NCBI RefSeq assembly: GCF_000308755.1
Contig: NZ_BAGF01000045.1
Span: forward strand, 1-64,000
Direction: 5' to 3'
DNA from: Nocardia pneumoniae NBRC 100136
GTDB taxonomy: Bacteria; Actinomycetota; Actinomycetes; Mycobacteriales; Mycobacteriaceae
DNA: 64,000 nucleotides
Shown here piece after piece: positions 50,645 to 59,308 of the stretch. Each line of letters opens with the position of its first letter. Within the stretch, counting starts at the first letter, position 1. The position numbers and the translations under genes were made by a program. The notes under the pieces were generated by a model. That model saw only the letters and a program-made list of their open reading frames with translations. It searched no databases and was not told the DNA's origin.

Positions 50645-50650
50645 AGCGTA
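50645..50650 (-). promoter_or_regulatory. -10 element TACGCT of metH
   Basis: TACGCT on the minus strand is followed by 7 bases and ATG 50637; a leaderless metH mRNA would leave no room for a 5' riboswitch. Confidence 0.45.
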
Positions 50651-50792
50651 GTGGGCAGGCCGGACAATCCAGGCCACCCCGTCGAAGCGTGGTGTCCTGT
50701 ACCACAGTGGTCGTGCCGCCATGTCCGCCCCAGGCGAGGCGAACACAGCACCGATCCCACCGGCATACGGCACGCCGGGTCGACGAACGCCG

Positions 50793-50798
50793 TAGGCT
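50793..50798 (+). promoter_or_regulatory. -10 element TAGGCT of PAC2 gene
   Basis: TAGGCT ends 6 bases before GTG 50805, without a ribosome binding site. Confidence 0.45.
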
Positions 50799-50804
50799 GA
50801 CCGA

Positions 50805-51689
50805 GTGAACGCCAGTGAAACTCCCGATCCGGAACTGCCGACGTTGCGGGATCCAGTACTGGTCGCCGCCTTCGAGGGCTGGAACGACGCCGGGGACGCG
50901 GCCAGTGGCGCCGTCGAACATCTGGAACTGATCTGGGACGCCGAACCGTTGGCCGAACTCGACTCCGAGGACTACTACGACTATCAGGTCAACCGGCCGA
51001 CGGTACGCCAGGTGGACGGTGTGACCAGGGAAATCCAGTGGCCGTCGACGATGCTGTCGGTCTGCTCGCCGCCGGGCAGCGATCGTGACGTGGTGCTGCT
51101 GCGCGGCATCGAACCCAATATGCGCTGGCGCAGCTTCTGCGGCGACCTGCTGGAGTTCATCGAACAGCTCGGGGTGCAGACCGTCGTCATTCTGGGCGCG
51201 CTGCTGGCCGACACCCCGCACACCAGGCCGGTGCCGGTGACCGGCTCGGCCTACAGCAAGGAGGCGGCCGAGCGGTTCAATCTGGAGCAGACCCGCTACG
51301 AAGGCCCCACCGGGATCACCGGCGTGCTGCAGGACCAGTGTGTGAAGGCGGGGGTGCCCGCGGTGTCGTTCTGGGCCGCCGTTCCGCACTACGTCTCCCA
51401 GCCGCCCAATCCGAAGGCGACCATCGCGCTGCTGCACCGGGTCGAGGACGTGCTCGACATCGAGGTCCCGCTGGGCGAGCTGCCCAAGCAGGCCGAGGAC
51501 TGGGAGACCGCGGTGAACGAGATGACCGTGGGCGACGACGAGATCAGTGAGTACGTGCGTTCGCTGGAGGAGCGCGGCGACGCCGCGGCCGACGTGAACG
51601 AGGCGATGGCCAAGATCGACGGCGACGCCATCGCGGCGGAATTCGAAAAGTACCTGCGTAGGCGGGGTCCGGGCAGCTTCGGGCTCTGA
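50805..51689 (+). CDS. PAC2-family protein (Rv2125 type)
   Basis: 294 residues of the PAC2 (proteasome assembly chaperone 2-like) family. PVLVAAFEGWNDAGDAASGA, MRWRSFCGDLLEFIEQLGVQ, VVILGALLADTPHTRPVPVTG and SFWAAVPHYVSQPPNPKATIA are characteristic. Despite the name there is no evidence for a role in the bacterial proteasome. It is divergent from metH across 167 bases, exactly as Rv2125 and metH. Cytoplasmic; function unknown. Confidence 0.93.
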   Translation: MNASETPDPELPTLRDPVLVAAFEGWNDAGDAASGAVEHLELIWDAEPLAELDSEDYYDYQVNRPTVRQVDGVTREIQWPSTMLSVCSPPGSDRDVVLLRGIEPNMRWRSFCGDLLEFIEQLGVQTVVILGALLADTPHTRPVPVTGSAYSKEAAERFNLEQTRYEGPTGITGVLQDQCVKAGVPAVSFWAAVPHYVSQPPNPKATIALLHRVEDVLDIEVPLGELPKQAEDWETAVNEMTVGDDEISEYVRSLEERGDAAADVNEAMAKIDGDAIAAEFEKYLRRRGPGSFGL

Positions 51690-51787
51690 GCTCTCCGGCC
51701 GCGGCGGCCTCGGCTCGCGCGGCCGCACGCTCCGTTCACCGGAAGTTCGCCAGGGGGCCGCCTTCGGAGCGGAAAGCGGCCGCCTCC

Positions 51788-51793
51788 TACACT
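51788..51793 (+). promoter_or_regulatory. -10 element TACACT of A-PCP-acyltransferase gene
   Basis: TACACT is 7 bases before GTG 51801. TTCGGA at 51763 could be a weak -35 at 19-base spacing. Confidence 0.45.
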
Positions 51794-51800
51794 CTCGCCG

Positions 51801-54395
51801 GTGACCGTGCTCCCGATCGTCGCGCATCTGCGCAGCTTCGACGACCGGATCGCCGTCCACTGCCCCCATTCGGATGCGGCGAACGCGGTCGCGGCGCAGC
51901 CGATGCCGCAAGCAGCGCAGCGAGTCACCTACGCTCGCCTCGCCACGCTCGTCGAGGACTACGCGACCGAACTCGGACCGGGCCGCCGCCTCGTCGCGCT
52001 CGCCGCGCGCAACGATCTCGCCTCGCTCGTGGCGTATCTGGGCGCCCTGAGCGCCGGATGCGTCGTGCTGTTGACCGGAGAGATCACTGCGGAGTTGCGG
52101 GCGACCTACGATCCGGACGTCGTCATCGAGGCGGGCCGTGCCGAAGTGGTCCGGGAGAGCTCCGCGCATCGCCTGCACCCGGAGCTCGCGTTGCTGCTCA
52201 GCACGTCGGGTTCCACCGGGTCACCGAAGCTGGTCCGGCTCTCGGCGACGAACCTGCGGGCCAACGCCGCCGCGATCGCCGAGTACCTGGCGATCGGCCC
52301 GGGCGACTGCGCGGCCACCACGCTGCCGATGTACTACTGCTACGGCCTCTCGGTGGTGCACAGTCATCTGTTACGCGGCGCGAGCCTGCTCCTCAGCGAC
52401 CGGTCGGTATTGGACACGGAGTTCTGGCGCGCGTTCCGCGACTGCCGCGCAACGTCGTTCGCCGCCGTCCCCTACACCATCGACCTGCTCGACCGCATCG
52501 GGTTCGTCGGCATGACGCTGCCGCACCTGCGCTATGTCACCCAGGCGGGCGGCAGGCTCGCGCCGGATCGGGTGCGCGAGTACGCCGCGCTCGGCCGGCG
52601 ATCCGGCTGGGATTTCGTCGTCATGTACGGCCAGACCGAGGCGACCGCTCGGATGGCCTATCTGCCCGCCCATCTGGCGACCGAGCATCCCGACTGCATC
52701 GGAATCCCGATTCCCGGCGGAGAATTCACTCTCGAACCGATCGAAGAAGACCCGGACGGGACCGGCGAGCTGATCTATCACGGCCCCAACGTGATGCTGG
52801 GCTACGCCCGATCCGCCCGGGATCTCGCCCTCGGCCGCACGATCGGCTCGCTGCGCACCGGTGACCTCGCCCGCCGCACCCCGGAGGGGCTCTATCAGGT
52901 GGTCGGCAGACGCAGCCGATTCGCCAAGATCTTCGGCCTCCGCATCGATCTGGAACGCCTCGAATGCCGCCTCGCCGCCGCCGGATTCACGGCGTGCTGC
53001 ACCGATGACGACGCGCACGTGATCGTCGCGGTCGAGAACCCCCGATCCGATCCCACCGAGATCGCGGCGCGACTGGCCGGGTTGCCCGCCGCGGCGGTCC
53101 GGATCCTTCCGGTCGAGCGGATCCCGCGGTTACCCAATGGCAAACCCGACTACCCGGCTATCCGGCGATCGGCCGAACCCGCACAGCAGACGCGCGACGT
53201 ACGCGCCCTGTACGCCGCGACCCTCGGCATCGACCCCGCGCGGATCCGGCCGGACCGCACGTTCGTCGATCTCGGCGGCAACTCGCTGACCTATGTGACC
53301 ACCGCGGCCCGGCTGGAGCGCATGCTCGGACACCTGCCCGCCGACTGGCCGAACACGTCCGTGGCGGAGCTGGAACGGATTCCGGAGAGGCGCAGGCGCT
53401 TCGGACGTGCGCTGGACACCGGAACGCTGCTGCGCGCCGTCGGCATCGTGCTGATCGTGGGATCGCACGCAGGCGCGTTCGTGCTGTGGGGCGCGGCGCA
53501 TGTGTTGCTCGGCGTCGCGGGATTCAACTTCGCGCGCTTCGCGGTGACCGCGGCACCGCCCGCCGAGCGACTGCGCCACACTCTGCGCACCGTAACGTCG
53601 ATCGCGGTACCGACGGCGGCCTGGGTTGCGCTCACCCTGGTGTGCAGTGATTACTACGGCTGGCAGAACGTGTTGCTGCTGAATAAGGTCCTCGGCCCCC
53701 GCGACAGCCCCACCGCAGGGCACCTGTGGTTCCTCGAGGTGCTCGTATACTTCATGCTCGCCGCCGCGCTGCTCATCCGGATCCCCTGGGTGGACCGTCT
53801 GCAACGGGCCGACCCGTTCTGGTTCGCGATGACGCTGGTCGCGGTGAGTCTGGTGTTCCGTTACCAGGCGTTCGGCCTGTATCCGGCGAAGGATGTCCCG
53901 TTCTCCCCGCTTGCGGTGTGGCTCTTCGCGCTCGGCTGGGCGGCGGCGAAGGCGAGTTCGGCGTGGCAGCGGGTCGCGGTCAGTGCCGTCGTACTGGTCA
54001 CGGTGCCGGGGTATTTCGGCGTTCCCGATCGGGAAAGGCTGGTCATGGCGGGTCTGCTCGCGCTGGTGTGGTTGGCCGCGATCCGCGTTCCCGCCATCGT
54101 CGCCGCCTGCGCCGCTGTGCTGGCCGATAGCTCGCTGTTCGCCTATCTGCTGCACTGGCAGGTGTACCCACTGTTCGGTCGGTACCACCTCATGGCGCTG
54201 CTCGCATCTCTCGCGGCGGGTGTGGCCGCGGCCAAGGGGGTGGCGATACTGCGGCGATGGGGATCGAGGAGATTCCGGGCAATCCGGTCGAGCCGGTCAG
54301 CTCTCCACGGTCCAGACCCGAGCCGCGGCCTCCTGAGCGAGTTTCGCGATCAGGATGTCGCGCGGAATGGTCTGGCCGGCAAAGTGATCGAGTGA
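51801..54395 (+). CDS. Fusion: adenylation domain + acyl/peptidyl carrier + membrane acyltransferase-3
   Basis: 864 residues in three parts. Residues 1-455 are an AMP-forming adenylation domain: P-loop STSGSTGSPK (134-143), MYGQTEATARM (275-285), RTGD (352-355) and the catalytic Lys448 in PNGKPDYPA. Residues ~465-525 are a carrier domain with FVDLGGNSL (phosphopantetheine Ser495). Residues ~540-820 have about nine to ten spans and acyltransferase-3 features: LIVGSHAGAF (His556) and AGHLWFLEVLVYFML. One chain could thus activate an acid, hold it as a thioester and pass it across the membrane to an acceptor, a Dlt-like scheme. Substrate and acceptor unknown. The last 33 codons overlap a gene on the other strand. 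Confidence 0.85.
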   Translation: MTVLPIVAHLRSFDDRIAVHCPHSDAANAVAAQPMPQAAQRVTYARLATLVEDYATELGPGRRLVALAARNDLASLVAYLGALSAGCVVLLTGEITAELRATYDPDVVIEAGRAEVVRESSAHRLHPELALLLSTSGSTGSPKLVRLSATNLRANAAAIAEYLAIGPGDCAATTLPMYYCYGLSVVHSHLLRGASLLLSDRSVLDTEFWRAFRDCRATSFAAVPYTIDLLDRIGFVGMTLPHLRYVTQAGGRLAPDRVREYAALGRRSGWDFVVMYGQTEATARMAYLPAHLATEHPDCIGIPIPGGEFTLEPIEEDPDGTGELIYHGPNVMLGYARSARDLALGRTIGSLRTGDLARRTPEGLYQVVGRRSRFAKIFGLRIDLERLECRLAAAGFTACCTDDDAHVIVAVENPRSDPTEIAARLAGLPAAAVRILPVERIPRLPNGKPDYPAIRRSAEPAQQTRDVRALYAATLGIDPARIRPDRTFVDLGGNSLTYVTTAARLERMLGHLPADWPNTSVAELERIPERRRRFGRALDTGTLLRAVGIVLIVGSHAGAFVLWGAAHVLLGVAGFNFARFAVTAAPPAERLRHTLRTVTSIAVPTAAWVALTLVCSDYYGWQNVLLLNKVLGPRDSPTAGHLWFLEVLVYFMLAAALLIRIPWVDRLQRADPFWFAMTLVAVSLVFRYQAFGLYPAKDVPFSPLAVWLFALGWAAAKASSAWQRVAVSAVVLVTVPGYFGVPDRERLVMAGLLALVWLAAIRVPAIVAACAAVLADSSLFAYLLHWQVYPLFGRYHLMALLASLAAGVAAAKGVAILRRWGSRRFRAIRSSRSALHGPDPSRGLLSEFRDQDVARNGLAGKVIE

Positions 54396-54602
54396 GGGAA
54401 CCACCACGTGGTGCGCGTCGGCGCGCTTGAGTTCCGCGGTGAGCTCCGCCAAGGCCGTCCCGTCACCCCCGGTCGATTCGTGGAACGTCGCGGCGAAGCA
54501 GAGCCCTTCTTCGCGAGCGAGGCTGCTCATCGCCGCCTCCAGCTCTTTGCTGTGGCCATCGGCCAGATCGTCACGCAAGTATCCATAGATCAACGCTTCC
54601 AC
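54297..54602 (-). CDS. Small resolvase-like protein without catalytic Ser
   Basis: 101 residues resembling the N-terminal fold of serine recombinases: LIYGYLRDDLADGHSKELEA matches the family start, but the catalytic Ser after YxR is Asp here. ELTAELKRADAHHVVVPSLDHFAG keeps the later helix. There is no DNA-binding C-terminal part, so it cannot recombine DNA alone; such small proteins are common and uncharacterised in actinomycetes. GTG 54602 has GGAGG upstream. Its 3' end overlaps the fusion-enzyme gene by 99 bases. Confidence 0.75.
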   Translation of the reverse strand: MEALIYGYLRDDLADGHSKELEAAMSSLAREEGLCFAATFHESTGGDGTALAELTAELKRADAHHVVVPSLDHFAGQTIPRDILIAKLAQEAAARVWTVES

Positions 54603-54828
54603 CCGAACCTCCGTTGGATTGGGATCGCTGTTCTCTGAAGTGGATCCACCCGTTCTACGGGGTTACTGCGCTTCGTGCAAGAGCAGATGTACTTGCAGTT
54701 GCTCTGGCGCGGATGCCTGGCAAACTTTCCGCGTCGATGTCAGCATGCACCATGCGGCAGCGCGAATCGAGCTGTCAACCCGATGACATCTGTCTGCCCT
54801 ATCGGGGCCACCAAACGTTAACTGGTGC

Positions 54829-54834
54829 GATACT
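54829..54834 (+). promoter_or_regulatory. -10 element GATACT of XRE/TPR gene
   Basis: GATACT ends 6 bases before GTG 54841. The bases further upstream include GTTAAC, a 6-base palindrome that might be part of an operator. Confidence 0.35.
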
Positions 54835-54840
54835 ACAGAC

Positions 54841-56073
54841 GTGGCCGCTACTGACGATCGACCCGTCTGGGCTGTCCGGATGCGTTCCGAGCGTGACGCG
54901 AGGGGGTGGTCGCAAGCCGACGCTGTTCGCGTGATGCGCGGAAAGTCATCGCACAACCTGCCGACGGACAGCACCCTCCTACGCAACTGGCGCCGTTGGG
55001 AATCGGGCGAATCACGCCCGGACGACTTCTACGCGCCCATCATCGCCGCCACCTTCGACACGGTGACCGCGGCGTTCTTTCCCAAGGCCAGACCGAACCG
55101 GGACGACGAATTGCTCTCCGCGACGGGCATGGACACCCTCGAGTTCCTGGGCAGACTTCGCATCTCGGACGTGTCCCCGGTGACACTGGAGGCCATCCGG
55201 ATCACCGCCGAGCGCCTGTGCTGCGAATACTCCTACGCCGACCCGCACGAGCTGCACACCGAGGGCACCGCGTGGTTACGCAGGATCACCTCGTTGCTGG
55301 ACGGTCGCCTGACCTTGGCCCAGCACCGCGAAATCCTGGTCCTCGCCGGATGGGTCGCCCTGTTGGTCGGATGCGTCGACTACGACCTCGGCCGGCGCAC
55401 CGCCGCCGAGGCCACCCGCCGCGCCGCCCACTCGCTGGGTCAGGAGGCCGAGAACACCGAGATCACCGCATGGGCAGCGGAAATGGCCGCGTGGTTCGCG
55501 CTCACCCAGGGCAACTACCGTGGCGTGATCGAGACGGTGCGGCCGACGCTGGAAGTGAGCCAGGACCTGCGCGTCGGCGTGCAACTGGCCGCCCAGTGCG
55601 CCAAAGCCTGGGCCAGGCTGGGCAACCCGCGGGAGGTGGAGTCCGCGCTAGCGGAGGGGCGAGCAATCTTGGAGCGACTCGACCATCCGGCGAATCTGGA
55701 CAACCATTTCGTCATCGACGCGCAGAAGTTCGACTTCTACGCGATGGACTGCTGCCGGGTGGCGGGCGAGGATCGGCTCGCCGAATCCTACGCACGTGAA
55801 GTGATCCGGAACGCGACCCGCCCCGACGGCACGGTGCGCAACCCGATGCGGATCGCCGAGGCGCACCTCACGCTGGCCGTGGTCGCGGTACGCAACCGTG
55901 ATCTGGAAACGGCGGTGGCCGAGGGCATGCGCGCGTTCGCGGGCAGGCGACGCTCGCTGCCGTCGCTGATGTGGATCGCCGGCGAAGTCGCGCGCGAGAT
56001 CATCGAGCGCTACCCCGGCGATCCGCGCACCCGCGCGTATCTGGAACAGCTGCGCTCGCTGTCCGTCGAGTGA
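54841..56073 (+). CDS. XRE-type helix-turn-helix regulator with TPR-like C terminus
   Basis: 410 residues. The N-terminal domain (about 8-70) has WAVRMRSERDARGWSQADAV and LLRNWRRWESGESRPDDF, the form found in large actinobacterial XRE regulators. The remainder is all-alpha with repeated Ala/Leu pairs (ITAWAAEMAAWFALTQGNYR, LAAQCAKAWARLGNPREVE) typical of TPR helices, which in this group sense peptides or other ligands. GTG start next to a -10 element. It stands 107 bases upstream of the Wadjet-like operon and may regulate it, though this is only positional. Confidence 0.85.
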   Translation: MAATDDRPVWAVRMRSERDARGWSQADAVRVMRGKSSHNLPTDSTLLRNWRRWESGESRPDDFYAPIIAATFDTVTAAFFPKARPNRDDELLSATGMDTLEFLGRLRISDVSPVTLEAIRITAERLCCEYSYADPHELHTEGTAWLRRITSLLDGRLTLAQHREILVLAGWVALLVGCVDYDLGRRTAAEATRRAAHSLGQEAENTEITAWAAEMAAWFALTQGNYRGVIETVRPTLEVSQDLRVGVQLAAQCAKAWARLGNPREVESALAEGRAILERLDHPANLDNHFVIDAQKFDFYAMDCCRVAGEDRLAESYAREVIRNATRPDGTVRNPMRIAEAHLTLAVVAVRNRDLETAVAEGMRAFAGRRRSLPSLMWIAGEVAREIIERYPGDPRTRAYLEQLRSLSVE

Positions 56074-56167
56074 GCCGGGCTTGCCCGCAGCCTCGGCGAA
56101 CGGTGACGAACCGGACGCGTCCACGCCGAACACCGGAACGTCGTGCAGGCGGCGACCAGCCCGCTAC

Positions 56168-56173
56168 TACCCT
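56168..56173 (+). promoter_or_regulatory. -10 element TACCCT of the jet operon
   Basis: TACCCT lies 7 bases before GTG 56181, the same geometry as the fusion-enzyme gene; no ribosome binding site is seen. Confidence 0.45.
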
Positions 56174-56180
56174 GTTCCCG

Positions 56181-57881
56181 GTGACCGACTCCGATGACGG
56201 CTGCGCCGACGACCGCTGGGACGAGCGGCTGCGGCTGTTCTCCTTCGCCACCGCCGAGCGCCGCGCGGACTACCTGCGGGTGCTGCGCGCCTTCGACAGC
56301 GCGCGGGCGGCGTACGTGGTGTTGCTGCACGCGGACGACGTCGCGGAGTGGATCGAGCGCAACGGAAGCACCCTGCGCCCACCTGATCTGGGCAATGAAA
56401 ACCAACCGGTCGCGAATGGGCGGGGCGTCGATCGCGCCGAGCAGCGGCGAAATCCGCCCAGCGATGCACGGCAGGAGTCGGAAACCCCTGCGCCGGACCA
56501 TTCCCCGGCTGCCGAACGCCCGGCGGCGCCGCGCCTGACCGCCGCCGAGATCGGTCCCCTGCTCGACCAGCTGCACCAATGGGGCGTACTGCAGCGCAGT
56601 TACGACGGAACCCGCGCCGCGACCCTGGCCGAGTATCGCAACCGGCACTACGTCTACCAGTTCTCCCAGGCGGGATTTCAGGCATACCGGGCGGTCGCCG
56701 GTGTGCTCAGCGCACGCCTCGACGAGGCCTCGCTCTCGCGGCTGGTGCTGCCGGAGCTGCTGGCCGATCTGCACGCGCTGGCCCACGCGAACCGGGCGGG
56801 CGACGCCGAGCGGGTCTACCGCACGCTGCGTCGACTCGATGCCGCGCTGTCGGATCTGGCCGCCCGCGCCGCGCACTTCTATCTCGGACTCGGCGATCTG
56901 GTCCGGACCACCGAGATCACCCCGGAGTCTTTTCTCGCGCACAAGGACGCGCTGCTGGCGCACATGCGAGAGTTCAGCCTCGACCTGGCCAGGTTCACCC
57001 CGCGACTGGCGGCGGCGATCGCGGAGATCGAGGAGACCGGCGTCGAGGAGCTGATCGCTCGCGCGGCGCGCTGTGACGAACGAGTGCTGCTGAGCGTCAC
57101 CGAACGCCGGTCGGATTGGCAGGCGCGATGGGACGGGCTGCGGACCTGGTTCGTCGCCTCCGGCGGCGCTGAACCGGCGGGGGCGACGGAAGCCGAGCGG
57201 CTGCGCGAGGCGACCATGAGCGCCATCGCCGCGGTGCTGTCGCTGCTGCGGCGGGTCACCGAGACGCGGCGCGGTGGGGTGAGCCGGGAATCGGCGCTGC
57301 GGCATCTGGCCGCCTGGTTCACCGCGGCGCCGAGTGCGGACAGCGCCCACGCGCTGTTCGACGCGGTGTTCGGGCTCGGCAAGCCACGGCATCTGGCGAT
57401 GGAGCACCCGGACGCCGACCTGATTCCGGCGATCAGGTCCTGGTGGGACGCACCGCCGTTGGAGATTTCGCGCACGCTCGCCGAAACCGGGCGGCCCCCG
57501 TCCGCGGGCGCGCCCGCGCGGATCCACCGCAACGACGCCGGGATCCGGCGACTGCGCGAGGCCCAATTGGACGCGCAGCGGTCCCGTGCCGAGGCCGCCC
57601 GGTCGCTGGCCTCCGGTGACGTGCACGAGCGGGTCCTGGATGAACGGGAAACCGAAGTGCTGCTGCGCCTGCTGGACGCCGCGTCCACCGCGTGGGTTCC
57701 GGTGCGCGGCCGGGTGGCGGGCAGCACCGGTTCCGACAGCGGGGTCACGCTGACGGTGTCCGAGCACGAGGGCCCGACCGTCGTGCGCACCACGCGCGGG
57801 CTGCTGCACTTGAACAACCGGGCACTGAAGATCGAGCAGACGACCAAGACGCGGCCGCGCGCGTCCGGGGAGCGTGGCTGA
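56181..57881 (+). CDS. jetA: Wadjet-like JetA (DUF2397 / TIGR02677)
   Basis: 566 residues. RWDERLRLFSFATAERRADYLRVLRAFDSARA near the start (two blocks) and LLDQLHQWGVLQRSYDGTRAA, EYRNRHYVYQFSQAGFQAYR and the long helical middle are the pattern of TIGR02677. In Wadjet-like systems this is the kleisin-type subunit that bridges the SMC-like ATPase. An insert of ~50 Pro/Glu/Arg-rich residues (about 70-115) is unusual. GTG 56181 is chosen for its -10 spacing. The stop overlaps the jetB ATG by one base (TGATG). Confidence 0.85.
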   Translation: MTDSDDGCADDRWDERLRLFSFATAERRADYLRVLRAFDSARAAYVVLLHADDVAEWIERNGSTLRPPDLGNENQPVANGRGVDRAEQRRNPPSDARQESETPAPDHSPAAERPAAPRLTAAEIGPLLDQLHQWGVLQRSYDGTRAATLAEYRNRHYVYQFSQAGFQAYRAVAGVLSARLDEASLSRLVLPELLADLHALAHANRAGDAERVYRTLRRLDAALSDLAARAAHFYLGLGDLVRTTEITPESFLAHKDALLAHMREFSLDLARFTPRLAAAIAEIEETGVEELIARAARCDERVLLSVTERRSDWQARWDGLRTWFVASGGAEPAGATEAERLREATMSAIAAVLSLLRRVTETRRGGVSRESALRHLAAWFTAAPSADSAHALFDAVFGLGKPRHLAMEHPDADLIPAIRSWWDAPPLEISRTLAETGRPPSAGAPARIHRNDAGIRRLREAQLDAQRSRAEAARSLASGDVHERVLDERETEVLLRLLDAASTAWVPVRGRVAGSTGSDSGVTLTVSEHEGPTVVRTTRGLLHLNNRALKIEQTTKTRPRASGERG

Positions 57882-59305
57882 TGCACGGACGCACCATCGA
57901 CTCGCTCGCGCTGGACAACTATCAGCGCGCCGCCCGCGTCGTCCTGGCCAATCATCTGGTGACCCGCACCTATCCGGATCGGATCGCGTTGCCGCTGATC
58001 CGCCGCTGGGCCACCGAGCTGCGGGAGGATCTCGCCGAATTGTTCGGCTACCGGCTGGAAGTCACCGAGACCACGGCGCGGGTGTTCCCCGTGCTGGACC
58101 GCCTCGACGCCAGCAGGCCGGCCCGCACGCCTGCCGAGCGCGTGTTCGACCGCAGGCGCTATGCCTATCTCGCCTTGGCGCTCGCCGCGCTGGGCCGCGC
58201 GGGTGATCAGATCACGCTGTCCGAGCTGGCCGATCAGGTGGCCGCCTACGCGGGCCGGGTGGACGGCCTCGACCTGTCCACGGACCGGGCCTCCGATCGC
58301 GACGCGTTCGTCGACGCGGTCGGCTGGCTGACCGTGCGCGGGGCGCTGACCTTGGCCGACGGCGACGCGGGCGGGTGGGCCAGCGATCCCGACGCCGGTG
58401 AAGCGCTCTACGACATCGACCGCCCGGTGGTGTTCGCGTTGTTCCGGCCGCCGCGAGCGTTGCAGCATCTGCACAGTGTGCGTGGATTGTTCGCCGAGGA
58501 AGCCACCGCCACCGGCGTTTCCGCGCATGCCCCGACCACCGCGGAGATCGCCCGCCGGGTGCGCAGGGCGCTGGTCGAACGACCGGTGGTCTATCTCGAT
58601 GACCTCGCGCCCGACGAACGTCCGGTGCTCGCGCAGGACCGGATCGTCGCGGATGTGGAGCTGTTGACCGGCCTGCGTGCCGAGCGCCGCGCCGAAGGCG
58701 TCGCGCTGATCGACACCTCGGGACGGCTGTCGGACACGCGTTTCCCGGGGACCGGCACGCTGGCCCAGGTCGCCCTGCTGCTGGCGGGGGAGATCGCCGA
58801 TCGCGTGCTGGACATCGACAACCCGCTGCCACGCCGCCTCGGCGCCCCGCACCCGGGTGGGGCGCTCGCCGAGGAACTGGACGCGGCCATCCCCGAATCC
58901 ACCCTGTTCACACCGCTGACCCAGCCGCGCTCGCCGGATTCGCCTCCCGCCGAGGCCGGCTCGCCGGATGCCGAGCCGGAGCAGGAGGACGCGCCGGTGG
59001 CGAGTACCTATCCCCTGGTCGACGCGGCGTGGCTGCGCGAGACGATGCAAGCGCTCGCCGACCGCTACGGCGCCACCTTCGCTGCGCAGTGGCAGGCCGA
59101 CGTGCCGCGTCTCACCACGGAGGTGGTGGCGCTGCTGGAGCGGCTGCGGCTGGTTCGGTGTGTCGAGGAGGGACTGCTCGTGCTCCCCGCTCTGGCCCGC
59201 TACCGCGGCGCGGTCGTGACGGTGCGCACCAAGCGGGCCGCGGAACTGTTCGTCACCGCGGCCGACACCTACGGGCCCGGCGGCGCCGGGACGGAAGGGA
59301 ACTGA
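57881..59305 (+). CDS. jetB: Wadjet-like JetB (DUF2398 / TIGR02678)
   Basis: 474 residues of the TIGR02678 type: NYQRAARVVLANHLVTRTYPD, LIRRWATELREDLAELFGYRL, FDRRRYAYLALALAALGRAG and ITLSELADQVAAYA, rich in helices that in Wadjet form the KITE-type winged-helix partner. A Pro/Ala/Glu linker occurs at about 365-395, before YPLVDAAWLRETMQALADRYG. No nuclease motif is visible. It starts in the jetA stop and ends 3 bases before jetC, so the three genes form one tight operon. Confidence 0.85.
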   Translation: MHGRTIDSLALDNYQRAARVVLANHLVTRTYPDRIALPLIRRWATELREDLAELFGYRLEVTETTARVFPVLDRLDASRPARTPAERVFDRRRYAYLALALAALGRAGDQITLSELADQVAAYAGRVDGLDLSTDRASDRDAFVDAVGWLTVRGALTLADGDAGGWASDPDAGEALYDIDRPVVFALFRPPRALQHLHSVRGLFAEEATATGVSAHAPTTAEIARRVRRALVERPVVYLDDLAPDERPVLAQDRIVADVELLTGLRAERRAEGVALIDTSGRLSDTRFPGTGTLAQVALLLAGEIADRVLDIDNPLPRRLGAPHPGGALAEELDAAIPESTLFTPLTQPRSPDSPPAEAGSPDAEPEQEDAPVASTYPLVDAAWLRETMQALADRYGATFAAQWQADVPRLTTEVVALLERLRLVRCVEEGLLVLPALARYRGAVVTVRTKRAAELFVTAADTYGPGGAGTEGN

Positions 59306-59308
59306 CGG

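Noticed and set aside
50638..50804. Possible cobalamin riboswitch upstream of metH
   Set aside because: No B12-box-like core was found, the gap is only 167 bases and is shared with a divergent gene, and a TACGCT element 7 bases before the ATG suggests no leader RNA.
54297..54602. Mobile-element recombinase
   Set aside because: The catalytic Ser is missing, there is no DNA-binding domain, and no terminal repeats or partner genes are nearby.
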